In this document: positions 13,320 to 22,015 of the stretch, one piece after another
Position numbering within the stretch: the stretch's first letter is position 1
How the letters are laid out: every line of letters starts with the position of its first letter
Source: a virus
Virus record (IMG/VR): IMGVR_UViG_3300048112_000129
Span: 1-25,508 of that record
DNA: 25,508 nucleotides
Reading direction: 5' to 3' (one strand)
Program-made: the position numbers and the translations under genes
Notes under the pieces: generated by a model
What the model saw: the letters and a program-made list of their open reading frames with translations, nothing else
Told to the model about the DNA's origin: nothing
Databases searched by the model: none

Positions 13320-13808
13320 CTATGCGTTGTTTACTGCTTGGATGTTTGTGTAAAGAACCATAAATATTTGGTACAGGGCTCCGCTCAAAAGCAGGATTAA
13401 GGCGCTTTGCAGGGTCATCCAGAAAGCGTTCTTCCGTCTACGAGCTTGCGCGTAAATAGTCTTCTCGCGCTGGTCTTTAATTCGCCTACGCAGATCCACC
13501 ATTTCTTGATAGCCTTTCGGGCCGTATGAGTACATCAGCAGTTCTCGCAGCTCTTTCTCTTGCTGCTGCGCGCGCTTCTTAGCCGCGTACACGTCCATCG
13601 CTTCTTGCTCAACGCTCTTCCCAGCAACTATCTTTTTGAACAGCGGCGGGTTTTTAGCGATGCGTTCGGCTTCGTTAAGGTCGGAGATAGCTCCGTACCA
13701 TTTGCCAATCTGGCCGAGCGTGTCTTCCACGTCTCGTCCCAGTTCAACCATTTTTTTGACAGTATTGAATGCAGCTGTAGCTGTGGTGATTGCGGTTATT
13801 GGGTCCAT
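13320..13808 (-). CDS. C-terminal-anchored membrane protein (possible lysis or tail accessory)
   Basis: I chose ATG 13808 (M-D-P-I-T-A-I-T-T-A-T-A-A-F) because AGGAGG lies just upstream; a longer version has no RBS. The 162-aa protein has an amphipathic N-terminus, a long charged helical region (about 60-125, A-K-K-R-A-Q-Q-Q-E-K-E-L-R-E-L) and one C-terminal transmembrane helix (about 130-152, M-T-L-Q-S-A-L-I-L-L-L-S-G-A-L). The topology could fit a holin-associated or spanin-like protein, but position after the tail genes is the only support. Unnamed proteins of this shape occur near phage tail fibres. Confidence 0.8.
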   Translation of the reverse strand: MDPITAITTATAAFNTVKKMVELGRDVEDTLGQIGKWYGAISDLNEAERIAKNPPLFKKIVAGKSVEQEAMDVYAAKKRAQQQEKELRELLMYSYGPKGYQEMVDLRRRIKDQREKTIYAQARRRKNAFWMTLQSALILLLSGALYQIFMVLYTNIQAVNNA

Positions 13809-13809
13809 A

Positions 13810-14256
13810 TTAGCCTCCTGGTTCAGTCGGCCATGACACCTCATCTAGGGAATTAATTGTTGTGTAGTTTGCGGGAACGTCTCGCAGTGCTTGCCTGTAG
13901 GTTACCCACTCTGCTTTCGCAGCATCGGACAACGGGCTATCAGCCGCTTGCGTCCAGTCAGATCTGTACAGTTTCCTGTTACGAGTCTCCCGAACTTCAG
14001 CGGCTAAATTAACTTCGTCTAAATTCCACTGGTAGTTTGCCCAGTAATGATATTCTGATGGGCGCGCAGGTTTATCTTTTTGCCAACCGTCCCGCCAATA
14101 CCAGTTTTCACAAACATCTGCATCGCTTTCGGCGTAGTCAAAACTACGCACAGTATCGTCGTCAACCTGCTCACCATCGGTAAACGCGCCATCTTCTGAA
14201 GGGTGTACTGTTGCTACGACTTCGCCATGTTCATTCACAAAAGCAAATTTAATCAT
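13810..14256 (-). CDS. Tail assembly chaperone-like protein (Phage_tail_APC type)
   Basis: A 148-aa protein starting M-I-K-F-A-F-V-N-E-H-G at an ATGA overlap with the upstream gene. The C-terminus contains A-E-W-V-T-Y-R-Q-A-L-R-D-V-P and V-S-W-P-T-E-P, the conserved ending of the Phage_tail_APC family. The middle has W-Y-W-R-D-G-W and Y-H-Y-W-A-N-Y. Proteins of this family usually lie just after tail fibre genes and help fibre or tail assembly. That fits here. Confidence 0.82.
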   Translation of the reverse strand: MIKFAFVNEHGEVVATVHPSEDGAFTDGEQVDDDTVRSFDYAESDADVCENWYWRDGWQKDKPARPSEYHYWANYQWNLDEVNLAAEVRETRNRKLYRSDWTQAADSPLSDAAKAEWVTYRQALRDVPANYTTINSLDEVSWPTEPGG

Positions 14257-15014
14257 ACGACATAACCTACCATTTCTGTCCTGTGTCCTTTCCAAACTCG
14301 GGTGTACGTAGTCTGAGAAATGGTGTCACCGCCCACACTCTGAATAGCTGTACTAAAAGTTGGAGGAGTAAGGTTAAAATTCCAAGCACCTAGCCGCGAC
14401 TTAGCCTGGTACTGCCTGTCATTAGTGGGGCCAAACACCCTTCTGTACAAACCACCGTAACTGTGTGCTAACGCATATATGTTTTTGAGATCGTTTACGC
14501 TGGACGCTGTAAACCAAGTAGCAGCGCCGAAACTAGTTGCCGTTACCTCATGATGTCGCGCCGCGCGCACACGATACGTTGGTTTTTCTGTAGTAAAACT
14601 TAGCGTTCCATCTGACCGATACACATTAAAACCGTAGTTAGGGGGGGTTTGCCCGCTAATCTGCGTGTCATCAAACAAGCTGCAGCGTTGGATAATTGCG
14701 TAGTCAGCCGCTTGCGTAGCAAGAACAACGCTTCCATATGCAAAATTCATGTAACAACGCCGTTGCCGCGAGCCGTTAGAAAGCGTTATGTCGGAGTACC
14801 TAGCGAATAATCGGTACTGCACGTTCGTGTTTGGGTTACTCGGCCTAGCCACCACCAAAATATCGTCTGGGTAGCTACTTGGGATGGTTACATAACCCTG
14901 TGTATAAGCATCGGTCGCTGCAACCGTGCCTGTCGCAAGCACCTGATAGCCCTGAGTAGTCTCATCTATTTGTGTAAATCCAGAGCTGTTGTATGCACGA
15001 AATCCAAAAGCCAT
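14253..15014 (-). CDS. Virion/tail protein, 253 aa
   Basis: No named family recognised. It begins M-A-F-G-F-R-A-Y-N-S-S-G and is rich in Thr, Ser, Tyr and Gly, with beta-strand-like segments throughout, as in tail-tip or fibre proteins. A Tyr-rich tract and the final T-Y-T-R-V-W-K-G-H-R are notable. Starts with TAATG overlap to the preceding gene. A tail location is inferred from operon context and composition. Confidence 0.75.
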   Translation of the reverse strand: MAFGFRAYNSSGFTQIDETTQGYQVLATGTVAATDAYTQGYVTIPSSYPDDILVVARPSNPNTNVQYRLFARYSDITLSNGSRQRRCYMNFAYGSVVLATQAADYAIIQRCSLFDDTQISGQTPPNYGFNVYRSDGTLSFTTEKPTYRVRAARHHEVTATSFGAATWFTASSVNDLKNIYALAHSYGGLYRRVFGPTNDRQYQAKSRLGAWNFNLTPPTFSTAIQSVGGDTISQTTYTRVWKGHRTEMVGYVV

Positions 15015-15322
15015 TATTGATTCAACTTAAATACGTTAATACGCCAAAAGATAGAGCTGTATCCTGCTGTCGAAGGATTCTTATTTGTTAAAGTAACGGT
15101 ATTAGAAGTAGATACAGCTTCTAAATAGTAATCTACGGGCGTTACGTCGATACCCCAGTCGCCAGAAGTAATGTCGTACCCACCACCGATTGTCACTGTA
15201 GTTGTAGCGGAGCCCCCACCAGTCAACGTCCCAGAATAAAACGCATAGTGCATAACCTGCTTGTCGCCTGGGTCAAGGCGAAGTCCGCCTGAAGATGACC
15301 AAACTCGTATACCTGAAGGCAT
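15014..15322 (-). CDS. Small tail-associated protein, 102 aa
   Basis: The protein starts M-P-S-G-I-R-V-W-S-S-S-G-G-L-R-L-D at a TAATG junction. The rest is Gly/Thr-rich beta structure (G-G-G-S-A-T-T-T-V-T-I-G-G-G-Y). The start resembles that of the following gene (both R-x-[WY]-x-S-S-G), hinting that the two may be related tail accessory proteins. No function known. Confidence 0.7.
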   Translation of the reverse strand: MPSGIRVWSSSGGLRLDPGDKQVMHYAFYSGTLTGGGSATTTVTIGGGYDITSGDWGIDVTPVDYYLEAVSTSNTVTLTNKNPSTAGYSSIFWRINVFKLNQ

Positions 15323-16464
15323 TAGAGATTCCCCAGCTTCACACGCAACGTGTTAGACGAGTCGAAAACTTCAATTTTGTCTTCTTGGATTACCATTCGC
15401 GCGCCTGACGCAGCGCTCTTCAAATTAATTTGTGCTCCTGTACCAACAAGGTTCAGCTTATTTACCCCAATGCTGCTTGCAGCAAGTCTGTCGGCACTCA
15501 GTGTGCCCGTAGAGATCTGATTAGCACTTAATGAACCAATCTTTGCTGACGTAATGGACGCGTCTTTTATCGCGGCTGCTTTGATGTACGTGGTGCCACT
15601 GTCAATGAAAAACGGTACGTTGTCCGCTGTCGGAGTAGTTGTACCAAGGCCATCAGCCGTTGATGCAGGATTAATCACCGCGAACTTATCAGCACGAACA
15701 ATAAATGCAGACGTAGGGCCTGCGGTCGTAGTCGTGTTGCTTAGACCAAAGCCCGCAACATGACCGTTGTTATCGATCTTTACTGAGTACTGACCTTCAA
15801 GATCTGTTATGTCAGTCTTAATGCCTGGGATATCGCTAATTGGAGTCGCTAACGACGTAGCTAACTCGCTGGTAGTAATTGCATTAGCCAGAACGTTTAA
15901 CTGAAAGTCAACGTCCGCAGCCGTTGTGGCCGCTGTTCCCGCGCTGGCATTGAACGAGCCAAATACGTCAGCTTGAGAAACAGCTCGAACCCAATAGTAA
16001 CGAGTCTGCGCACTTCCAACTGGGTCGGTGTATGTGAACCCACTAACAACAGCAGTCAGCACGGCGTCACCAAGCACGTCACTAGTGTGAGACCACACCT
16101 CTGTAAGCACTCCAGTGCCGGAAGCAATAGGAGCCCAACTCAGATTAATAACAGAATACGCGCCCAATGCCGCAAGACTAGTAATAACCGCAGGAGGGCT
16201 AAGGTCTTGTATCGCTGGAGTAGGCGCAGGGCTAATAGAGCCGACTAACCCTGTACGACCCTCGTTAAAGTAGTTTCCTTGGAGATTGACTGCAAGGCCC
16301 CCAGCAACAAGCTCTCGTAAGGTAACGGCTCGATCAAGGGGATCACCTCGACGACCAAGGCGTATCTCAACGGCTTCTGCTAGAGCAGTAAGATAGGCGC
16401 GCGTTTCTGCATCTACCGTTGAAGGTGGTCTTGGTATGCCTGGAACTTGAGTGGGGTTTGTCAT
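15322..16464 (-). CDS. Tail host-specificity protein, lambda J C-terminus-like (FN3 + DUF1983)
   Basis: A 380-aa protein starting M-T-N-P-T-Q-V-P-G-I-P-R-P-P at an ATGA overlap. Residues ~90-178 form a fibronectin type III-like domain (V-I-N-L-S-W-A-P, then Y-Y-W-V-R-A-V). Residues ~222-270 are the DUF1983 signature: Y-S-V-K-I-D-N-N-G-H-V-A-G-F-G-L-S-N and F-I-V-R-A-D-K-F-A-V-I-N-P. The end (I-Q-E-D-K-I-E-V-F-D) is typical of J-like tail-tip proteins. The large N-terminal part of J is absent, so this is a split or reduced version. It should sit at the tail tip and take part in receptor recognition. Confidence 0.88.
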   Translation of the reverse strand: MTNPTQVPGIPRPPSTVDAETRAYLTALAEAVEIRLGRRGDPLDRAVTLRELVAGGLAVNLQGNYFNEGRTGLVGSISPAPTPAIQDLSPPAVITSLAALGAYSVINLSWAPIASGTGVLTEVWSHTSDVLGDAVLTAVVSGFTYTDPVGSAQTRYYWVRAVSQADVFGSFNASAGTAATTAADVDFQLNVLANAITTSELATSLATPISDIPGIKTDITDLEGQYSVKIDNNGHVAGFGLSNTTTTAGPTSAFIVRADKFAVINPASTADGLGTTTPTADNVPFFIDSGTTYIKAAAIKDASITSAKIGSLSANQISTGTLSADRLAASSIGVNKLNLVGTGAQINLKSAASGARMVIQEDKIEVFDSSNTLRVKLGNL

Positions 16465-18164
16465 GTACCGCGCACCTCGTCCATCGCTTGCGCAAGACAA
16501 AACTCATTTATGTCTGTCCCTTCTACCTGAACCTCCCACTCCTGAGCAATAACAGCGGGCATGCGCATGATTGGTTCTTGTAAAGTGCCATTACTAACCC
16601 CGCTCGGTACAGTAGTAGCCTGCGTGTATGTTGCTCCTGATTTACTAAGTACATAATGAGCAACAAGTGAGCCGTCGCCGTATACCTTTACTGTTACTGG
16701 GTAAACATTTGCGTTGACTGAGATCCAACCCATAGAGATCGGAGTAGGTGATACAAACTTTTTAGTCTTGAACTTGAGGTTCTTAGGTGTGGTGCTGCCG
16801 CGATATTTGCGAATTTTGTTTCCGACAATAACGTAAAGCTGGCCGTCTTTCGGGTTCCGGTAGCCGCCTCTAACATCTCCAGAAACTGTCAATGTAGTTA
16901 GGCTTGCGTCCTGATTGCGGGGGTCGTATACCCAACCACCACCAGCATGAAAAGCTACGTACGTGCCCTCATGCTTAAACGCTCGAATAGTGGTTGGGTT
17001 GAAGTCATCGTTCCACTGTTTAGCACTAATTTGGCCTTGCGTTGCAACAGCTCCTTGAACGCCTTGCACTGTGCATAAGCCATCTGGCCCCGCATAAATG
17101 ATGTAGTCGCCCATATCTACAACGCTTCGCGTATTGACGCAGGCTTGTGCCAGATCTATTCGAATCGCCGTCATAGCACTAGGGTCAGTACCAGTAATGA
17201 AATAAGGCTGACCGTCTGTCAAAGCAACTACGCCATTAGAAGTGCTTGCTATCGCAACAATGTCTTCTTCAGTTGTAATCCGATATTGGATCGGCCAAGC
17301 ATGCGGAAGAAATGGTTCGCTCAAGCAGAAACGCTTGCCTGTAAAGCCTGCCATAACGCCTTGTGCGAGTGGGATTAAGCCCTGCAACGGGCCATCGGGA
17401 TACAGGTTCGTATCATCATCTGGCGGACCAATCCAAGTATCACTTGGCAATACTTCACCCAAAAGCGCAGACTCGGTGCTATCGGTATACGAAGTAGTGT
17501 TGTATGACACCTCAGCTACAAACTGAAACCGCGTGTTTGTAGAACCTGTATTGGAACGGTATATGCGCTTTTTTGAACCAGTGCCAAAATTATAGTTACC
17601 AGAAGGTAAGCTGCCTGAAGCTAAAGTAAGTGTTGCGGTTTGACCGGAATCTTTTTCTATCGCACCGCTTGGGTCGCTAGGTGGGCCCTCTTCGCCAAAA
17701 GCAGTTACCAACGTATATACATAGCTAACGTCATCGGGCGTAAGGGTGTCATCGGCTGTGTTATTTATAACGACAGTAGGGGCAGCGGAAGGCGCGGGAA
17801 CTCCTAAACGATAAGACGTATTAGGATAACCGTTGTTGCCAGCCACTAAAGTGGCGTATGTACCAACGCGCGGGTAATCGTCACCGGTATAATACAAGCG
17901 ATCAGTTGTATCCCCTGGTATAGGCCCTGGCACTACAGAGACGTCTTCTTCGCTCCACTCCAACCAGTTTGTGTCACGGTAGAAATATATAGAACGTCGC
18001 GCAGAATTTTGCAGCGAATACGTATCAGAATCTTCAGTAACAGATTTTAGGTGTTGGGACTCAAAATCAATATTCTCTGCAATCTGCCCGAATCTCTCCG
18101 CCAACAGTCGAGGATTGACTGCCGGTGCAATGCCTGCAAATTTTTCTCTTTTAAAATAAACCAT
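16461..18164 (-). CDS. Large virion structural protein, 567 aa
   Basis: I chose ATG 18164 (M-V-Y-F-K-R-E-K-F-A-G) because AAGAGG precedes it; an upstream GTG lies before the RBS. The N-terminus F-A-G-I-A-P-A-V-N-P-R-L-L-A, then G-Q-I-A-E-N-I-D-F-E-S, is a pattern seen in unnamed virion proteins of marine phages. The rest is beta-rich, with Y-V-Y-T-L-V-T-A-F-G-E-E-G-P-P-S (FN3-like strand) and repeated G-x-Y-V/I segments that could be propeller blades. It has its own promoter with palindrome site f and starts the second late unit. The exact virion location is unknown. Confidence 0.82.
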   Translation of the reverse strand: MVYFKREKFAGIAPAVNPRLLAERFGQIAENIDFESQHLKSVTEDSDTYSLQNSARRSIYFYRDTNWLEWSEEDVSVVPGPIPGDTTDRLYYTGDDYPRVGTYATLVAGNNGYPNTSYRLGVPAPSAAPTVVINNTADDTLTPDDVSYVYTLVTAFGEEGPPSDPSGAIEKDSGQTATLTLASGSLPSGNYNFGTGSKKRIYRSNTGSTNTRFQFVAEVSYNTTSYTDSTESALLGEVLPSDTWIGPPDDDTNLYPDGPLQGLIPLAQGVMAGFTGKRFCLSEPFLPHAWPIQYRITTEEDIVAIASTSNGVVALTDGQPYFITGTDPSAMTAIRIDLAQACVNTRSVVDMGDYIIYAGPDGLCTVQGVQGAVATQGQISAKQWNDDFNPTTIRAFKHEGTYVAFHAGGGWVYDPRNQDASLTTLTVSGDVRGGYRNPKDGQLYVIVGNKIRKYRGSTTPKNLKFKTKKFVSPTPISMGWISVNANVYPVTVKVYGDGSLVAHYVLSKSGATYTQATTVPSGVSNGTLQEPIMRMPAVIAQEWEVQVEGTDINEFCLAQAMDEVRGT

Positions 18165-18181
18165 CGTAACCTCTTGCACTT

Positions 18182-18210
18182 ATTATATTAGCTATGCTAA
18201 TACTTTTAAA
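18182..18210 (-). promoter_or_regulatory. Late promoter with palindromic operator (site f)
   Basis: The inverted repeat TATTAG-CTATG-CTAATA (18186-18202) is a perfect 6-5-6 copy of the dispersed palindrome. On the minus strand, -35 TTTAAA (18210-18205), 17-nt spacer and -10 TATAAT (18187-18182) overlap it. The structural gene start is 19 nt beyond the operator frame. Confidence 0.7.
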
Positions 18211-18212
18211 CA

Positions 18213-18740
18213 CTAAACGTAGTAAAAATAAGGGTCTTTACTGTGAGCCTCTAAAAACTTAAAGGCTGTCGCCAGATGCGTCCCTACAACTTCAGGCTCT
18301 ATCTTGTATATGGTTACAGCGGTACGTTGCTTGGGTATCTCCGAGACACTGTGGGGAACGGCTGAGTTGTGGAAGTACCAACGGTTTGCGTCATATTTAA
18401 CTGTTTCAACCACGTCCCCCTCCATGTCTTTTTTCCATCGCGTGACAGCACCTTCACCATGTAACAGGCAGTTGTAAGACCATTTTCTTATCGTGTCCGT
18501 GTGAAAATGGGCGTAATCAGTGTCGAAGCGTTGAATCGTCACAACCCATTCGTCGCTCAAATCAATAGGTATGTTTTCCACGACCCACTGACGCAACGAC
18601 CAGGGGGCTGTAAGCATCGAAAAAGGCTCTTTTTTAGATGCGGGAATCGCTCTTTCAGATGACAACGACCATTCTATTAGATCAGCGGCCATGTCATCGG
18701 GGAAGGAAGGCCAATTCTTCTTTTCGTAATACTTACCCAT
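18213..18740 (-). CDS. 2OG-Fe(II) oxygenase-like protein
   Basis: A 175-aa protein with the iron and 2-oxoglutarate signature of the double-stranded beta-helix dioxygenases: H80-x-D82 (H-F-H-T-D), distal H130 (A-V-P-H-S-V) and R139 (K-Q-R-T-A-V-T-I). The layout is nearest to aspartyl/asparaginyl or prolyl hydroxylase-like proteins, which are frequent in marine phages. It would hydroxylate a side chain or small molecule; the substrate is unknown. It is the last gene of the unit that also encodes the sulfotransferase and glycosyltransferases, and its ATG overlaps the sulfotransferase stop by 8 nt. Confidence 0.78.
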   Translation of the reverse strand: MGKYYEKKNWPSFPDDMAADLIEWSLSSERAIPASKKEPFSMLTAPWSLRQWVVENIPIDLSDEWVVTIQRFDTDYAHFHTDTIRKWSYNCLLHGEGAVTRWKKDMEGDVVETVKYDANRWYFHNSAVPHSVSEIPKQRTAVTIYKIEPEVVGTHLATAFKFLEAHSKDPYFYYV

Positions 18741-19416
18741 CTAGTGGTTCTACTGAATTGTAGAACTCTATGTCTTTAGCGAAATAAAGCTTCATTCGTT
18801 CGTAGCAGTCCGACGGCAACCACGTCTCTACAGGTTGCTTAAACTCTTCGGGAGTCCCTGTCGGATTTCTCTGGATGTGGGGGAGATTAACAGACACGTT
18901 TTTACCAAGTGTATCGCTTAAAACTTTGTTTGTGGCCGCTTCCGCATCTTCGAACCGGTATGCGTCCACAACTGTTTCTCCGTTGTGGCAAAAAAACTGT
19001 TCGTAGCTGAATGGTCGGTCTGATTTCTGACCCGTAAGCATATGAGCGGCAAAAGGCATCGGTGACGTTTGCCTTACCAAGTTACATATCTGAGTTAAAG
19101 GGTCTTGATGTTTGTCGAGAACGCCAATGAACCTAGCCAGAAAAATACTTGAAACCCATCTCTCAAAAGGTTCTCTAACAAAAGCAAAAGCGCGGAACTC
19201 TTTAAGCTCGTCTTCTGTCATAACCCCTGTATCAACTAAAACAGATGGCCTCATGTGGTATTTCTTTATATTGTCAAAATCCACTGAGTGGCTAAGAGAG
19301 CGAACAATATCTGTTTGATCAGCGATTTCAGCGTTCTGCAAAGCGTGTTGAACTGAGTTAGATGCAGTGCGGGGAACTGCTACGAACAAAAGTTTATGTT
19401 TTTTTGAAAGGTACAC
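18733..19416 (-). CDS. Sulfotransferase family protein
   Basis: I chose GTG 19416 (V-Y-L-S-K-K-H-K) with GGAG 8 nt upstream, since its first base overlaps the previous stop; a longer frame runs through the upstream gene. In the 227-aa protein, L-F-V-A-V-P-R-T-A-S-N-S (residues ~10-21) is the 5'-phosphosulfate loop, and F-V-R81-E-P-F-E-R-W-V-S89-S is the 3'-phosphate binding motif (Arg and Ser) of PAPS-dependent Sulfotransfer_2 proteins. It should transfer sulfate to a sugar or Tyr/Ser group. Placement with two glycosyltransferases suggests sulfation of a glycan, possibly on the virion. Confidence 0.85.
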   Translation of the reverse strand: MYLSKKHKLLFVAVPRTASNSVQHALQNAEIADQTDIVRSLSHSVDFDNIKKYHMRPSVLVDTGVMTEDELKEFRAFAFVREPFERWVSSIFLARFIGVLDKHQDPLTQICNLVRQTSPMPFAAHMLTGQKSDRPFSYEQFFCHNGETVVDAYRFEDAEAATNKVLSDTLGKNVSVNLPHIQRNPTGTPEEFKQPVETWLPSDCYERMKLYFAKDIEFYNSVEPLDG

Positions 19417-20000
19417 TATGATGCTCCGGTTGTGTCTGCGTAACCATCCGTTACGGTGGCCCCTGGTGTAAGTCTGCGAATCAGATCCTCTTGCATTGGC
19501 CCTACAGTCGGCCCCTTCCAGCGGGCAGCGACAGTTGTAGGTGTGAGGCCATCCTTCCATTTTTGGAAGGCGAGCAGCCCAAAACCGCCGTTCACTACAT
19601 CACGGGCTACACCTTTAAAATTGACGCCTGCTCCATGAGTCTCGCCTGTAACTAAAGTCTCAGATGCCTCTCTGTAGGTGGTCTGCTTCAACTGACCTGC
19701 GTCATCTACTGCCCAGGTGTCCAAGCGCATCTTGATCACATCAACGTCTGGGTGTCCGTGGATAGGTAAGTTTGGGCAAGGATGTATCAGGTACAGTTCA
19801 ACCTGAAACTGACCGCTTCTAAACAAGCAAAAAGAAGTAGCGTCGTCGCTTAAATTTACGACCTCGTCCGGCGGGGCTATCGGCCTGTTAGAAGCATTCC
19901 ACCACTCGCAAAACTCCCGCACTGTTTCCCAATGCGGCACCGCGTGGCCCCGCATCGGGTTAGTGCTAAAAACACCCTGCTTTGCCATCTTAATAGTCAT
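19416..20000 (-). CDS. Cupin-like protein, 194 aa
   Basis: The central segment F-Q-V-E-L-Y-L-I-H-P, then L-P-I-H-G-H-P-D-V-D, resembles cupin motif 1 (H-x-H-x3-D/E), and T-H-G-A-G-V-N follows further on, supporting a metal-binding beta-barrel. Not enough to name an enzyme; sugar-modifying cupins or cysteine-dioxygenase-like folds are possible. The start is a TAATG overlap; a second ATG four codons on is an alternative. Neighbours are glycosyl- and sulfotransferases. Confidence 0.65.
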   Translation of the reverse strand: MTIKMAKQGVFSTNPMRGHAVPHWETVREFCEWWNASNRPIAPPDEVVNLSDDATSFCLFRSGQFQVELYLIHPCPNLPIHGHPDVDVIKMRLDTWAVDDAGQLKQTTYREASETLVTGETHGAGVNFKGVARDVVNGGFGLLAFQKWKDGLTPTTVAARWKGPTVGPMQEDLIRRLTPGATVTDGYADTTGAS

Positions 20001-20356
20001 TAGCTGACCGCCAGTTCTGACGTTGGGCGCAGTGTTAAATATCGGTCAGCGTACTGCGCTGATAAATTAGCTTCGTGTGCGCCTTGTAGATGTTCCAAGA
20101 AATCCGACCCGCCTTCGCGATCAAGGCAAAGCTGCAATACTTGCTGCTGGGTGATACTGCTGTAATCGATAAATGAATCAGACAGAGTGTCAGTGTTCAG
20201 GTATGTCAGTATTTGACCTTCGCTGTTCACTGCGCGACGGAAATCGGCGTCAAAAAACTCTACCTGCCACAGCACTTTTTTGACTACGTTTTCGCGTCCG
20301 TCTTGTTCGGGTATCGTATATAACTCTAGTATTTTTGCTTCATACTCAATGTTCAT
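20000..20356 (-). CDS. Small hypothetical protein, 118 aa
   Basis: The protein reads M-N-I-E-Y-E-A-K-I-L-E-L-Y-T-I-P and K-K-V-L-W-Q-V-E-F-F-D-A, followed by an acidic helical C-terminus. Family not confidently recognised; similar small acidic proteins occur beside tail genes in cyanophages. AGAGGAC precedes the ATG, which overlaps the end of the previous gene by 11 nt. Confidence 0.65.
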   Translation of the reverse strand: MNIEYEAKILELYTIPEQDGRENVVKKVLWQVEFFDADFRRAVNSEGQILTYLNTDTLSDSFIDYSSITQQQVLQLCLDREGGSDFLEHLQGAHEANLSAQYADRYLTLRPTSELAVS

Positions 20357-21062
20357 TAGTTGTGTCCTCTAATAATGTTTTTGCTAACCCGACTCGTAAC
20401 TTTGCAGCGCGGGTTAATGTTCTCTCTGCCAAGCTTTTAACAGCGGGTAACTCGTCTGCAAAAGGCAACGCTTTCTCCAAAGCGTAGGCAAACATCTCGT
20501 TACCGTTGGCTGAACCTTTTTCAAACACATCCACGTAGTTACAAATAGAAGCGTTTTCGGCGAGCATTCCGTAATCCATCGCCAGCTTTCCTGACAAAAC
20601 ATTCGCGATGAGCGCATCGCTTTTATGGTTCATGTGTCTCGGCATGCGAAGACGTTTTGCTGTCTGTAGCACCCCCACATCTGAAGCTGGTATGTCAGTC
20701 CACCGTGCTGGGTTAATAATGAACACGTTCAGGTCTAAGTGGTTTCTACCAATCTTGCTGCCGATAAGCTCATAAGCCTGACTGTGTTTAGGGTGATCGC
20801 TAAATACCCCCGCACGGCTTAAACAAATGTCATACTCATCGAGCAGCTCCCAAGACGGCATATCCCCATCTTGAACGTCCAAAATAACCCCGCTCTTCAC
20901 GACTAACGCTGTCTTTGTAAGATTCTTCAGGGCTGTGGGTATAAACCCTCCAACGTAGGGCACCACCTTACAGTCCCAGTCAGGCATGTTCGTTTTTACA
21001 GAGTTAACTGTTAACGACGCCAGCCTGTTGCACTCGACTACTAAAACTTCTGGGCGCGACAT
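20346..21062 (-). CDS. Putative GT-A-type glycosyltransferase
   Basis: I chose ATG 21062 (M-S-R-P-E-V-L-V-V-E-C-N) because AGGAG is 7 nt upstream; a TTG earlier is too near it. The 238-aa protein shows an N-terminal nucleotide-binding-like start, a buried strand A-L-V-V-K-S-G-V-I-L-D-V, and L-N-V-F-I-I-N-P-A-R-W, the N-x-x-x-I-N segment of GT-A/GT8-like enzymes, then H-K-S-D-A-L-I. A clear D-x-D is not visible. It lies with a second, GT-B-like protein in the fibre operon. The glycosyltransferase label is moderately supported. Confidence 0.6.
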   Translation of the reverse strand: MSRPEVLVVECNRLASLTVNSVKTNMPDWDCKVVPYVGGFIPTALKNLTKTALVVKSGVILDVQDGDMPSWELLDEYDICLSRAGVFSDHPKHSQAYELIGSKIGRNHLDLNVFIINPARWTDIPASDVGVLQTAKRLRMPRHMNHKSDALIANVLSGKLAMDYGMLAENASICNYVDVFEKGSANGNEMFAYALEKALPFADELPAVKSLAERTLTRAAKLRVGLAKTLLEDTTNEH

Positions 21063-21897
21063 GCTCAACTCCTATGTACTGATCAAAAAAACTAGTCACG
21101 TTATCCCGATGACGGTCGGCGCTTGATGGTATTAGCCCTGAACTATCGCTACTTAAAAGCGCTTTCAAGCGGTCTGCTCGAAGAACACCTTGAGTTTCCA
21201 ACGCTCTGTAAATCGCCGTGTACGTACACCACTCATCGCGCTTGCCGAATAAGTAAACTTTCTTACCTTTTGCAAGGGCTACAATGCCCATCTCACTGTT
21301 TTCACAGCAGCCTACAATCGCCGCTCGATCTAGTATTGCTTTGCCGCTCTTCTTCTTTTCAATAATGTTCTCTGCGCCGTACTTATGTACTAAATGTTGG
21401 TACACAGTTGGCGACGTAAGCGGGTGGCACTTCAGCTTTGCGCCCTGGGCCATTGCTCTTTCGACTTTAGGCCAGTCCGTAACCTTGTCTAATATGTTCG
21501 TACCTGGGAGGAAGATAACGAAGTCATGTTGCTCTCCAGTCGATCGTAGTCGGTACTTGTCTTCATTGTTCTCAGCAATATCATTGAACCAGCGCTCACC
21601 AACCGCGTTAATTCTGCAGCTTGCAGCTTGCAGCATCGTTTGAGAGGCGTGTTCTATACTCGCTGCTCTTAGGTAAATGAACTTCGTCAGCAAGTCCGTA
21701 TAAACGTAGCCATGTATCTTGCCGTCGCTGAAGTTGTACCAAAGGTCATATTCGATCTTTGTACCTCTCCACGTCTCAGGTAACAGCTTCTTGATCGCGA
21801 TTAACTGGTCGCTCTTTCTGTTCCTCAGTACATTCCCGCTTTTGAAAAAGTGCGCAGCGGGGTTACCAAACTCGTCATTCTCAGCTAGTTTCTTCAA
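21004..21897 (-). CDS. GT-B/capsule-synthesis-like glycosyltransferase
   Basis: A 297-aa protein. The second half carries K-L-K-C-H-P-L-T-S-P-T-V-Y-Q-H-L and a later segment I-V-G-C-C-E-N-S-E-M-G-I-V-A-L-A-K-G-K-K-V-Y. This resembles the nucleotide-sugar-binding end of KpsS/capsule-type GT-B proteins (S-x-x-G-I-E-A-L-x-x-G). The N-terminal half is not recognised. The TTG start has no good RBS and overlaps the coiled-coil gene by 17 nt; the 3' end overlaps the next gene by 59 nt. The sugar donor and acceptor are unknown. Confidence 0.6.
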   Translation of the reverse strand: MKKLAENDEFGNPAAHFFKSGNVLRNRKSDQLIAIKKLLPETWRGTKIEYDLWYNFSDGKIHGYVYTDLLTKFIYLRAASIEHASQTMLQAASCRINAVGERWFNDIAENNEDKYRLRSTGEQHDFVIFLPGTNILDKVTDWPKVERAMAQGAKLKCHPLTSPTVYQHLVHKYGAENIIEKKKSGKAILDRAAIVGCCENSEMGIVALAKGKKVYLFGKRDEWCTYTAIYRALETQGVLRADRLKALLSSDSSGLIPSSADRHRDNVTSFFDQYIGVEHVAPRSFSSRVQQAGVVNS

Positions 21898-22015
21898 GTC
21901 TTTTTACCAATTGAGCCACCTGCTCTTCGAGTTCAGAAATACGGTCTTCTGTTTCTGAAAAGTGCTCCATAATTACGTCAAGCGTGTTTTCTAATTTTCG
22001 AGCTATATCATCCAT
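21881..22015 (-). CDS. Coiled-coil peptide, 44 aa
   Basis: An ORF with a TAATG junction to the fibre gene. M-D-D-I-A-R-K-L-E-N-T-L-D-V-I is followed by hydrophobics in heptads (I-S-E-L-E-E-Q-V-A-Q-L-V-K-R-L). It looks like a short trimeric or dimeric coiled coil that could serve as a fibre chaperone or joint. No database family known to me. Confidence 0.6.
   Translation of the reverse strand: MDDIARKLENTLDVIMEHFSETEDRISELEEQVAQLVKRLEETS

Noticed and set aside
13076-13363. 95-aa + strand ORF
   Set aside because: Antisense to the HNH-like and Lys-rich genes; its Phe/Leu/Ser richness is from complementing Lys/Glu/Arg codons.
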